A stretch of 64,000 nt of DNA, from contig NW_026731787.1 of NCBI RefSeq assembly GCF_028476545.1, positions 79,501 through 143,500 of the forward strand. The letters are read 5' to 3'. The notes beneath the pieces were generated by a model, which made no database searches, was not told the origin of the DNA, and saw nothing but the letters and a program-made list of their open reading frames with translations. This DNA is from Physella acuta (Eukaryota > Mollusca > Gastropoda > Physidae). Made by a program: the position numbers and the translations under genes. Positions 22,271 through 33,300 of this stretch are shown here, piece after piece (position 1 is the first letter of the stretch; the number at the start of each line of letters is the position of its first letter).

Positions 22271-22778
22271 AGATAACCAATAAACCGTTGATTGATAGCT
22301 TGATTCGATCGATCAGATTTGATTAAGAGCGCGCTACGATTCGCGTCGTGGTATAATTACTTACACTGCAGCAAAGACAAACGAAGATTGGTAATTATCA
22401 TTAAAGTCACGCTCTGGGTAGCACGCTGTACCGTGTAATTAAGTAATCATGTGATTTGACCTGATTTCATTGATTGATGCTTTCCTTCTTAAAATAAAAC
22501 TTACTTTTCCTATTCAATTAATGATTTTTAATTTAACCATTTTTCAAATAAAAGTAAAATACCACAAACCGTTTTTGTTCTAGCAAGCTCGTAACAGAAA
22601 TAAACATTCACCAAAATGGTTTTTACAATAGAGATTACAAACTAAGATATTCAAAAACTGTTAGTAGTAAATTAGTAGTTGATAAAATAAATCGGATTTA
22701 AAAACTCTTTATCGTAACAGATGTATCTTGGTTATCTGACACGGTAGAAATATTTGATAACACTGGTCTAATCAAGTT
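22271..22778. other. AT-rich spacer
   Basis: No gene seen. It contains a small GC-rich spot (GAGCGCGCTACGATTCGCG, about 22326-22344) but no supported feature. Confidence 0.45.
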
Positions 22779-22996
22779 TGTACGGCTGGTGTAAAGTTTT
22801 TACACGGCTGGTTTAAAGTCTTTATATGGCTGGTTTAAAGTCTTTATATGGCTGGTTTAAAGTCTTTACATGGCTGGTGTAAAGCCTTTATATGGCTGGT
22901 GTAAAGTCTTTACATGGCTGGTGTAAAGTCTTTATAATGGCTGGTGTCAAGTCTTTATAGGGCTGGTGTAAAGTCTTTATATGGCTGGTCTTAAAG
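22779..22996. repeat. Minisatellite, ~22-bp unit, about 10 copies
   Basis: Units read ATGGCTGGTGTAAAGTCTTT plus two bases, with GGTTTAAAG variants. Confidence 0.9.
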
Positions 22997-23009
22997 TTTA
23001 ATTGTCTCT

Positions 23010-23099
23010 GGTCTAAAAGTCGTGTGTGTCGCTTTTCTTAAAATCTTGTTTAATGGCTTTAATGGCTTTAACTAGCGACACAAACAAGACTTTTAGACC
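23010..23099. repeat. Inverted repeat, ~25-bp arms
   Basis: GGTCTAAAAGTC..TGTGTCGCT at 23010-23033 pairs with AGCGACACA..GACTTTTAGACC at 23074-23099, with a loop of about 40 nt. It could be a small hairpin-forming element or a decayed MITE. I see no flanking duplication. Confidence 0.6.
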
Positions 23100-23688
23100 T
23101 GAGGTATAAAGATTTTAAGACGAGCAATCCTTAAAACCTTCGTCGTAAAATTGTGTGATTTAAACCAACAATACTCAAGAAATACAACTACTCAAACTCA
23201 GCCGTATTACTTATTGATTTGATTATTTATTAATACCATACTTTTATTCTTAAACATAACTGTTTTTTAACTTTATAAAAGTATATTTTTTTAGCTTTAT
23301 TTTTAAACACTAAGTTTAAGGTTGGACATACGATAACTGTGACGTTATCTAATCAAGCCCATCACATGTGTAGGTGTCAGACACTAATCAGAGAAGGTAT
23401 TTGGTCAATAGCGTAGGGAAAGGTCGGCTTAATTACGTGCATGCTGATTTGATTTCGTCCGGATTTTATTTTGTAACTGTTCATTTGACAAAAAGATACA
23501 TTTCAATGGTGAGTTGTCGCTCCGTTTTATTTTTAATATTGTATTTTTAATGTTTATTTAATTTTTTAATTGTATTTTTTCTTTTTTTTTTTCTTTTTTT
23601 AATTGATATTAAAATTGCTTAATTGTTATCTGTGGGGGAAAAATAGACTGTGTTGTTGTAAGAATTAGGTATCTAAACTAGGACTAAA
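23100..23688. other. AT-rich sequence with poly-T
   Basis: No supported gene. T-rich runs lie near 23560-23600. Confidence 0.45.
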
Positions 23689-23812
23689 TGACTGATCAAA
23701 TGGTTTGGTCTAATGATTGATCTAATGGTTTGGTGTAATGATTGCTCAAATGATTTGGTCTAATGATTGATCTAAATGATGGGTCTTATGATTGATCTAA
23801 TAGTTTTCCTAG
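23689..23812. repeat. Short tandem array, ~25-bp unit, 5 copies
   Basis: Units of TAATGATTGATCTAATGGTT plus TGGTC, diverged. Confidence 0.8.
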
Positions 23813-23845
23813 GCAGGTTCGATAAACTTATTGTATTAAAACGTT

Positions 23846-24118
23846 ATTAACTAACTGGTTGGACTAAAATATAATTAACCCGTTGGTTGGACTAAAAATT
23901 AATCAACCAACTGGTTGGACTAAAAATAATTAACCAACTGGTTGGACTAAAACGTAATTAACTGTTTGCACTCAAACGTATTTAACTACTTGATTTGACA
24001 AAAACCTAAATAACCAGCTGATTAGACTCAAACCTAATTAACCAGCTGATTAGACTAAAACCTAATTAACCAGCTGATTAGACTCAAACCTAATTAACCA
24101 GCTGATTAGACTAAAACA
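23846..24118. repeat. Minisatellite, ~28-bp unit, about 10 copies
   Basis: Left units carry TTAACCAACTGGTTGGACTA, and right units carry TTAACCAGCTGATTAGACTA. The centre of each unit is a palindrome (CCAACTGGTTGG / CAGCTG). Confidence 0.88.
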
Positions 24119-24330
24119 AAAACAACAGACCTAGCACTAGAACAGTAAGCGAAGATTAGCACAGGGAAGCCATTAACTGACAGTTACAAATCAAGCCAAG
24201 CCCACCCGGAAACTGGACATTGGCTCTCCGATCTTGGAACCTTTAGACAAATGTCATCGTCTTGTTAATTAGTTGACCTCTGACCTCTAGGGTGTACTGG
24301 CATTAGATGACAGGAAACAAGCAGGGTAGC

Positions 24331-24910
24331 ACCAGACTTTCATTGCTGATTTAATGACAGGATCGGGCTTTATGTTGTAAACATTCTTTGATGTATTTGT
24401 GTACGATGGTAAAATCTTACCAGACATTGATTGCTGATTTAATGTTGGGCTTTGTGTTGTAAACATTATTTGATGTATGTGTGTACGATGGTAAAATCTT
24501 ACCAGACATTGATTGCTGATTTAATGTTGGGCTTTGTGTTGTAAACATTCTTTGATGTATTTTTGTATGATGGTAAAATCTTACCAGACTTCCATTGCTG
24601 ATTTAATGTTGGGCTTTATGTTGTAAACATTCTTTGATGTATTTGTGTACGATGGTAAAATCTTACCAGACATTGATTGCTGATTTAATGTTGGGCTTTA
24701 TGTTGTAAACATTCTTTGATGTATTTGTGTACGATGGTAAAATCTTACCAGACTTCCATTGCTGATTTAATGTTGGGCTTTATGTTGTAAACATTCTATG
24801 ATGTATTTGTGTACGATGGTAAAATCTTACCAGACATTGCTGATTTAATCACAGACTCGGGCTTTGTGTTGTAAACATTCTTTGATATGTTTGTGTACGA
24901 TTTTAAACTG
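24331..24910. repeat. Minisatellite, 82-bp unit, about 7 copies
   Basis: Starts of TTGCTGATTTAATGTTGGGC fall at about 24431, 24513, 24595, 24677 and 24759, exactly 82 bp apart, with a partial unit at each end. Units alternate in CATTGA against TTCCA before that motif. This suggests a 164-bp two-unit duplication. Confidence 0.92.
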
Positions 24911-25559
24911 CCATACGCCTCTAAGTCTTCAGTTTGTATACAATTTACAAGAGGTGTCTCATATCAAGCACTTTATCTATCTCTCCAATCTAATTCTACC
25001 CTATCTAAATTACTTCTGTCCTAAGTCCAATACTTCTACTCTAAGTCCAAAAATAATACCCTTATCCAATATTTCTAATTTTAGTCCAATACTCCTACCC
25101 ATTATCAAACTATTGTTTATTCCATATTTCAACTCTTAGTCCTTTTTTTACCCTTACTCTAATACATATACCCATAGCCCAATACGTTACCGTAATTCAA
25201 CCATGTTTACCCTTTCCAAAATATTTTACCCTTATACTAATTGTTCTAAACTTTTCATACCGTTCAGTAAATTTGCTGAGAAATTATCCTATATAGCTTA
25301 ATCTATACTGTCTATTCATAATGCCATTACACTGAGAGAAAAAAAATGACATCAGTTTCTTCCTAGATGTCCTCAAACTTCGGTGGTGGTGTCCCTTAAA
25401 GTAGTGCCTCCCACCCCACGCCATCTTTTGGTATAACAGTTGCTTGTATTTCTCTGCTCAGCCTGTTTTTCTTGTTGTATGTTCGCTACACATTCCAATA
25501 CGTTTTACATGAAGAAAAGTCAACACGTTTTATCAAAAGCAACGAATGCCATTCGACTT
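24911..25559. other. AT- and pyrimidine-rich stretch
   Basis: The segment 24960-25260 has loose repeats of TCCAATACTTCTA-type sequence. The 91-codon frame at 24864-25139 follows this low-complexity sequence and is not supported as a gene. Confidence 0.4.
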
Positions 25560-25862
25560 CTGTGAGTGTGTGTGTCCAAAAACGTCGACTTCTGTATGAG
25601 TGTGTGTATGTGTGTGTATGTGTGCGTCCGAAAACGTCTTAATGAGTGTGTGTATGTGTGTGTGTGTATGTGTTCGTTCGTTCGAAAACGTCGTCTGTAT
25701 GTGTGTATATATGTCCGAAAAGTCTACTTCTGTATGTGTGTATGTATATATCCGAAAATGTCGACTTCTGTATGTGTGTATGTATACATCCGAAAATGTC
25801 GACTTCTGTATGTGTGTATGTATATGTCCGAAAAGTCTACTTCTGTATGTGTGTGTGTGTGT
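25560..25862. repeat. TG-rich minisatellite, ~35-40 bp unit
   Basis: Units alternate (GT)n/GTATGTAT stretches with TCCGAAAA(C/T)GTC(GA/TA)CTTCTG. Because most units lack stops, Cys/Val-rich frames stay open in all three plus frames. That is repeat translation. Confidence 0.88.
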
Positions 25863-25954
25863 TGATGAAGAGACTTAGAGGAGGAGGCTGGTTAAGGGCC
25901 ATTTGTAGGTGCACAAGTTGAGTTTAAAATCGGTAGCTCACACCGTACACAAAA

Positions 25955-26225
25955 ACACAACCTGGGTACAAAAATGTGTACATTTAACCTGCGTACAAAA
26001 ATGTGTACATTTAACCTGCGTAAAAAATGTGTACATTTAACCTGCGTACAAAAATGTGTATATTTAACCTGCGTACAGAAATGTTTACATTTAATCGCGT
26101 AAAAAATGTGTACATTTAACCTGCATACAAAAACGGGTACATTTAACCTGCTAAGAAAAATGTGTACATTTAACTTGCGTAAAAAATGTGTACATTTAAC
26201 CGGCGTACAAAAACGTGTACATTAC
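25955..26225. repeat. Minisatellite, ~26-bp unit, about 10 copies
   Basis: Units of AAAAATGTGTACATTTAACC plus TGCGTAC. TGTGTACA is a palindrome within each unit. Confidence 0.9.
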
Positions 26226-26257
26226 ACACATTTTAAAACAAAACATCGCATCATACG

Positions 26258-26335
26258 TGGGTGTCGGCGTGGTCGTGCAGGTAAAGCTCATGGCTGCTAA
26301 CCTGACGAGTCCGACGTTCGAACCTCAAATTATAA
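26258..26335 (+). mobile_element. tRNA-derived SINE head
   Basis: GTGTCGGCGTGGTCGTGCAG (A-box region), AAAGCTCATGGCTGCTAACC and GACGTTCGAACCTC (B box) match the head of the copy at 8542-8646. Only the head is visible. The sequence was not called a tRNA because no acceptor stem closes. Confidence 0.65.
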
Positions 26336-27429
26336 GCGCCTTGTTGCTTGCTCTTAGATGAACAAAATCTAGAAAGCGGCTTTCAACTAATTGCTAATAT
26401 CATTGTGGTTACAATTTTTAAAAATCGATACTTTTGAAAATCTGCATATTTTTTAATACGAAAAATAGTAAACACAAACAATGCTTCTATTACTTTGATT
26501 TATTTTTCTACATGTTTTCTAAATATTACTAATAAATAATTCTAAAAAAAAATTAAAGCAGATATTTCCGAACAGAATAAAACGATGTGTAAATTTAACG
26601 TTTATAAAAATTGTAAGGTATGCATACACAAGTCATATTATTGTTTAAGTAAATGGGAATTAAGTGCTACAAGACGTTATAAATCTGTGGTGACCTTCAT
26701 ATGGGAGGGGTTGGGGTGGAGGGTTTAAAAATGTGTGTCGACGTCATAAACGGATCACCTCAATTCAAAGCAACAATTAAATCTGTTGCTAACAGAACCT
26801 TGCACAGGAAACCCTGAAAACTCCCCGGGCACTCAGCTTCACGAGCTGTACCCAGTCATCCCGTCTGCTCAAACTAATCATGACGTAACAGCCCGTGCTC
26901 CGTGCCGTTCTGTCTCTGACACACCCTCCCGCCGCAATCATCCTTCTGCGCATGCCCACGTTAGGGAATCGATTCCAAGTAACTACCTGTCTGTCGTTTA
27001 AAGCGACATAACTCTCCTCGCTATCGGCGTTGTCGAGTCTTTGGGTAACTTGTTCCATGAGATCTATGACCAGCACCTCTGTAGTGCCGACTTCCTGTGT
27101 CGGATAGGACAGTGGCAATGGGGAAATAAATTGGACGAGTAGTCCCGGGTCAACACGGTGAAATGTGCTCTTTCTGTGATTTTAACAACAGGTATGTTGA
27201 ATGCGTTTCGAAAGATTTTGTCGTCTGTGTGTTGAGGATAAGAGTAGACAATTATTTTAACCATAGTTAACAATATATTATAAAAATATTTTCAGTATAT
27301 GTGTTAGGTAATGTACTTTTTATTATTATTAATATGCTTAATTTTATCTTAAATATGTATCTACATTATATATTATATAATGTATCTTTATCTATACATA
27401 TACGTACAAGTATATTATATGATTATATA
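26336..27429. other. AT-rich flanks around a GC-richer island (26700-27180)
   Basis: The island has open frames on both strands (26789-27118 minus, 109 codons; 26786-27001 plus). It includes CTGCGCATGCCCACG, an NRF1-like site. I do not recognise either protein. It could be a promoter with first exon or an old exon. The evidence does not separate these. Confidence 0.25.
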
Positions 27430-27466
27430 TGTATAAGCATATATATATATATAAATATATTTAAAC

Positions 27467-27532
<66 letters not shown>
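27430..27532. repeat. (TA)n microsatellite
   Basis: Mostly uninterrupted TA dinucleotides from about 27470, preceded by degenerate ATAT/ACAT sequence. Confidence 0.97.
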
Positions 27533-27534
<2 letters not shown>

Positions 27535-28088
27535 AACAATGTTTAGGTAATTTTTTTTTCCCACATTTGAATCTGTATTACGTAATTCTTAATGTGTGCA
27601 TGTTTCTTACATTGCTTAATTATAAAGAAACGTAAATTTGAGAGTGTTGAATAAAAATCTCGCGAGGGTACAAACTGACTGTTTCAAGGAAATTCTACCA
27701 AAAAATAAATCATCTGTTTCAAGCCATAGTTCTCGTGAGTAGGGTACTGTTCTATTTATAGCCACGAGTGCACGTGTCGAGGGACCTGAGCACTAATTGA
27801 CGTATGTTCTATTTGATGAAAACACGTGTAGGGGGTGAGTAAAGGTGGGGGGGGGGAAGAACCCAGTTTGTTGAAATTAAAACTACCATTCAATTTTCTC
27901 GTACGCTTGGGCTAATAAGCGCGCGCGGGGCTTTAATGTAAACCTCCCCCTACACCACCCGCCCCTTGTGTTTAGACCTGCTGGTGTTGTAGTGTTGTAG
28001 AACTGGGCCTTGGATGTGTTCTGGTCTTTTCTTCATCCTGCCAACCGTTACTCTTGTTTTCACGTTATAACTCTAGACAGTTATTTGT

Positions 28089-28122
<34 letters not shown>

Positions 28123-29000
28123 TAATCAACAAAACAAGTGTGTAGGGGTTGTCGGAAAACATGAATTTTTAACAAGTATGGATAGAGAATGTAAAACAGT
28201 AATGGGATGTAACTCCGTAATGGTCATAGATTAGTGGACAAATTTAAAGGGAAAATACCGTAACAAGAATCGTCTAGTAAACAAAAATTAGAATATCTTG
28301 ATGACGTGTCTTTAGGGTCGGTTTTAGTTGAATATCGCTGTTGCGTTAATTAATTTTAATTAGAAACAGGAAATTGATAGCCCAGATCTGTTAAAATAAA
28401 TTAGTAATTATAAAAACAGGAAGTGAATATTTTCGGCGCTGTTAAAACCTGAACCAGTTTATTATTTCACATTTTTAATGTCAGTCGTCTAAACTTTGAC
28501 GCAAAAACTTGTGGTTTTTTTTCGTATCTTCTACGTTTTTACTTTTAATATTGAACGTTACATCATCCACATATTTAGCATAATGTGTCTAAATCATGTT
28601 GTACCCCGTGTAGACCAATGATTCCTATTTCAACCTGCTTTTATTTCTAAATTTGCTTCCACAGCCTTTGTAAACCTAAGAACAACCTCCAAGACAGCTT
28701 TGTTAGATTTTGGAATTTTCCAACTTAGATGAGATGCTGTCACCAGCTAACGAGCCTCATCTACCCACCAATACAAATTATACTATTGGTTACACCAGGT
28801 GGCTACTATTGTATGCACGTTTGAAATACTATCGCTTGCCCTTGTTGTGCATTAAAATAATGGCTCTTTGCTTCCAAGGGAGACGACTGAGATTTCCTCA
28901 GCGGAGATTTACATTTTTAATTAGGAATTACCAAAGGAATTTTTATGAGTCATCAGCCAAGATTTTGCCATATTTTGATTATTCCCAACGTTAATGAAGA
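27533..29000. other. Non-coding stretch with simple tracts
   Basis: Contains CTATTTATAG at 27752-27761 beside CACGTGTCG/ACACGTGT E-box-like motifs, G and C runs at 27845-27960 and a poly-T of over 30 nt at about 28088. A 94-codon frame (28710-28994) contains no recognisable motif. I see no supported gene. Confidence 0.4.
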
Positions 29001-29318
29001 TTGTATGTCTATACTCATGTAGACTGTGTCTATACCGATGGACTGTGTGTCTATACAGATTAGACTGTATGTCTATATCGATGAAGATTGTGTATACTGA
29101 AGTACACTGAGTGTCTATACCGATTAGACTGTGTCTATACCGATTAGACTGTAGGTCTATACCGATGTAGACAGTGTTTCTATACCGACGTAGACAGTGT
29201 GTCTATACCGATGTAGACAATGTCTCTATACCGATGTAGACAATGTCTCTATACCGATGTAGACAATGTCTCTATACCGATGTAGACAGTGTGTGTATAC
29301 CGATGTGTGACAGACACA
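29001..29318. repeat. Minisatellite, ~26-bp unit, about 12 copies
   Basis: Units of GTCTATACCGATGTAGACA plus TGTGT. The left part is diverged (GATTAGACTGT), and the right part is nearly homogeneous. Confidence 0.88.
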
Positions 29319-30388
29319 CTACCAAGATGGTTATAGATTTCTTCTGACGTAATTGATCTCCCCATTAAAACACATCATCTGTCTAGACTACTCTACTGGA
29401 CAGTGCATACGCAGCTAAACCTGAGACCTTTGTGTGGTCTGCAATTTATTTTGGTTGGCTCAAGAATGGTCGAATCACCATTTGACATTTTCCTTTCCTT
29501 AAAAAAAACTGTGTATGTCTGAGCTGAGCCAACATATAAAAAAACCATAGAAATTTGAAGTCAAATTTTTACCTCTTGTGGCTTATCATAGCCGTCTAGA
29601 ATCGCTCATTATCTACATAAACTCACGTATTTAAAGTCGATTGCTTAAAAATTATTTTAATTTTTTTTTAATTATCCTTGTCATTAAACATAAGCCACAT
29701 ATAACAATCTTGACCACAAACACACACATATATACACTCACACACATACACTCACACACACTTCTTGACCAAACAAGTAAACAAGCACTCTAAACAACAA
29801 AGAACCCCACACAAAACAAGTTTTTGCACACACACAGAGATTCTTTCAGGCATCTCTCCTGGGACATTACCCCCTCCGTACCTAACCTAGCACGCCCACT
29901 GACTTTCTTCTTCCAAGTGCCAACCCCCTCCCTCAAGACAAATATTAGAAAGATAATCTGCACAGAACATAAACACATAAAGCAAGTATTTGTACACAAA
30001 ACAAACATTCACTCGCGAGTTTAGTTGGGTTAAATGTTACTGTAACGTAACATGATTGTTGAAACCGTTCAATGAGGTAAACCAAACCACTAATTAAAAC
30101 CTAGTAAATAAATGCAGATCCGTGTTTTTATGTGCCTATAATGTGCTCAGTCCTTTATGGCGAACACGTGTAAAACATACCATGTTGCTCATAGATCTAG
30201 TAACTGACCAATGAACAGGCTTTGGTGTTTTACAAAAGGTAAAATGTAACTAAGCGATATTGTGTTAGTCGTTGTTTTTTTTTTTTTACAGAGCACTGAT
30301 GTGTTTTGTTTACATCGGTGATTGAAGGTTTAACTGTACACAGCTTCTTGAGAGGCTGTTTAACATCAGGACTCAAATACAGCATCTT
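29319..30388. other. Spacer with CA-rich simple sequence
   Basis: A (CA)n/(TATA) tract lies at 29718-29765. Open frames on both strands at 29790-30024 are complementary to each other and lack motifs. I see no supported gene. Confidence 0.45.
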
Positions 30389-33300
30389 ACCAAAAGCCCT
30401 GTCAGTTTACCACAGACCTAGACCTAGACCCTGTCAGTTTACCACAGAACTAGACCCTGTCAGTTTACCACAGACCTAGACCCTGTCCGTTTACCACAGA
30501 CCTAAACCCTGTCAGTTTACCACAGACCTAGACCTAGACCCTGTCAGTTTACCAAAGACCTAGACCTAGACCCTGTCAGTTTACCACAGACCTAGACCCT
30601 GTCAGTTTACCACAAACCTAGACCTAAACCCTGTCAGTTTACCAAAGACCTAGACCTAGACCCTGTCAGTTTACCACAGACCTAGACCTAGACCCTGTCA
30701 GTTTACCACAGACCTAGACCTAGACCCTGTCAGTTTACCACAAACCTAGACCTAGACCCTTTCAGTTTACCACTCACCTAGACCTAGACCCTGTCAGTTT
30801 ACTACAGACCTAGACCATGTCAGTTTACCACACACCTAGACCCTGTCAGTTAACCACAGACCTAGACCCTGTCAGTTTACCACAGACCTAGACCCTGTCA
30901 GTTTACCACAAACCTAGACCTAGACCCTTTCAGTTTACCACTCACCTAGACCTAGACCCTGTCAGTTTACCACAGACCTAGACCTAGACCCTGTCAGTTT
31001 ACTACAGACCTAGACCCTGTCAGTTTACCACACACCTAGACCCTGTCAGTTAACCACAGACCTAGACCCTGTCAGTTTACCACAGACCTAGACCCTGTCA
31101 GTTTACCACAGACCTAGACCCTGTCAGTTTACCACAGACCTAGACACTGTCAGTTTACCACAAACCTAGACCTAGACCCTGTCAGTTTACCACAGACCTA
31201 GACCCTGTCAGTTTACCACAGACCTAGACCTAGACCCTGTCAGTTTACCACAGACCTAGACCCTGTCAGTTTACCACAAACCTAGACCTAGACCCTGTCA
31301 GTTTACCACAGACCTAGACCCTGTCAGTTTACCACAAACCTAGACCTAGACCCTGTCAGTTTACCACAGACCCAGACCCTGTCAGTTTACCACAGACCTA
31401 GACCCTGTCAGTTTACCACAGACCTAGACCTAGACCCTGTCAGTTTACCACAAACCTAGACCTAGACCCTGTCAGTTTACCACAAACCTAGACCTAGACC
31501 CTGTCAGTTTACCACAGACCTAGACCTAGACCCTGTCAGTTTACCACAGACCCAGACCCTGTCAGTTTACCACAGACCTAGACCTAGACCCTGTCAGTTT
31601 ACCACAAACCTAGACCTAGACCCTGTCAGTTTACCACAGACCTAGACCCTGTCAGTTTACCACACACCTAGACCTAGACCCTGTCAGTTTACCACAGACC
31701 TAGACCTAGACCCTGTCAGTTTATCACAAACCTAGACCTAGACCCTGTCAGTTTACCACAGACCTAGACCCTGTCAGTTTACCACACACCTAGACCCTGT
31801 CAGTTTACCACAGACCCAGACCCTGTCAGTTTACCACAGACCTAGACCTAGACTCTGTCAGTTTACCACAGACCTAGACCCTGTCAGTTTACCAAAGACC
31901 TAGACCTAGACCCTGTCAGTTTATCACAGACCTAGACACTGTCAGTTTACCACAGACCTAGGCATAGACCCTGTCAGTTTACCAAAGACCTAGACCTAGA
32001 CCCTGTCAGTTTTCCACAGACCTAGACCCTGTCAGTTTACCACAGACTTAGACTCTGTCAGTTTACCACAGACCTAGCCTAGACCCTTTCAGTTTACCAC
32101 TCACCTAGACCTAGACCCTGTCAGTTTACCACAAACCTAGACCTAGACCCTTTCAGTTTACCACACACCTAGACCCTGTCAGTTAACCACAGACCTAGAC
32201 CCTGTCAGTTTACCACAAACCTAGACCTAGACCCTGTCAGTTTACCACAGACCTAGACCTAGACCCTGTCAGTTTACCACAGACCCAGACCCTGTCAGTT
32301 TACCACAGACCTAGACCTAGACCCTGTCAGTTTACCACAAACCTAGACCTAGACCCTGTCAGTTTACCACAGACCTAGACCCTGTCAGTTTACCACACAC
32401 CTAGACCTAGACCCTGTCAGTTTACCACAGACCTAGACCTAGACCCTGTCAGTTTATCACAAACCTAGACCTAGACCCTGTCAGTTTACCACAGACCTAG
32501 ACCCTGTCAGTTTACCACACACCTAGACCCTGTCAGTTTACCACAGACCCAGACCCTGTCAGTTTACCACAGACCTAGACCTAGACTCTGTCAGTTTACC
32601 ACAGACCTAGACCCTGTCAGTTTACCAAAGACCTAGACCTAGACCCTGTCAGTTTATCACAGACCTAGACACTGTCAGTTTACCACAGACCTAGGCATAG
32701 ACCCTGTCAGTTTACCAAAGACCTAGACCTAGACCCTGTCAGTTTTCCACAGACCTAGACCCTGTCAGTTTACCACAGACCTAGACTCTGTCAGTTTACC
32801 ACAGACCTAGCCTAGACCCTTTCAGTTTACCACTCACCTAGACCTAGACCCTGTCAGTTTACCACAAACCTAGACCTAGACCCTTTCAGTTTACCACACA
32901 CCTAGACCCTGTCAGTTAACCACAGACCTAGACCCTGTCAGTTTACCACAGACCTAGACCCTGTCAGTTTACCACAAACCTAGACCTAGACTCTTTCAGT
33001 TTACCACTCACCTAGACCTAGACCCTGTCAGTTTACCACAGACCTAGACCTAGACCCTGTCAGTTTACTACAGACCTAGACCCTGTCAGTTTACCACACA
33101 CCTAGACCCTGTCAGTTAACCACAGACCTAGACCCTGTCAGTTTACCACAGACCTAGACCCTGTCAGTTTACCACAGACCTAGACCCTGTCAGTTTACCA
33201 CAGACCTAGACACTGTCAGTTTACCACAAACCTAGACCTAGACCCTGTCAGTTTACCACAGACCTAGACCCTGTCAGTTTACCACAGACCTAGACCTAGA

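Noticed and set aside
25566-25921. Cys/Val-rich frames in three plus frames
   Set aside because: GT-rich minisatellite with few stops. All three frames stay open together.
26258-26335. tRNA gene
   Set aside because: Same SINE head as at 8542. No complete cloverleaf can be drawn.
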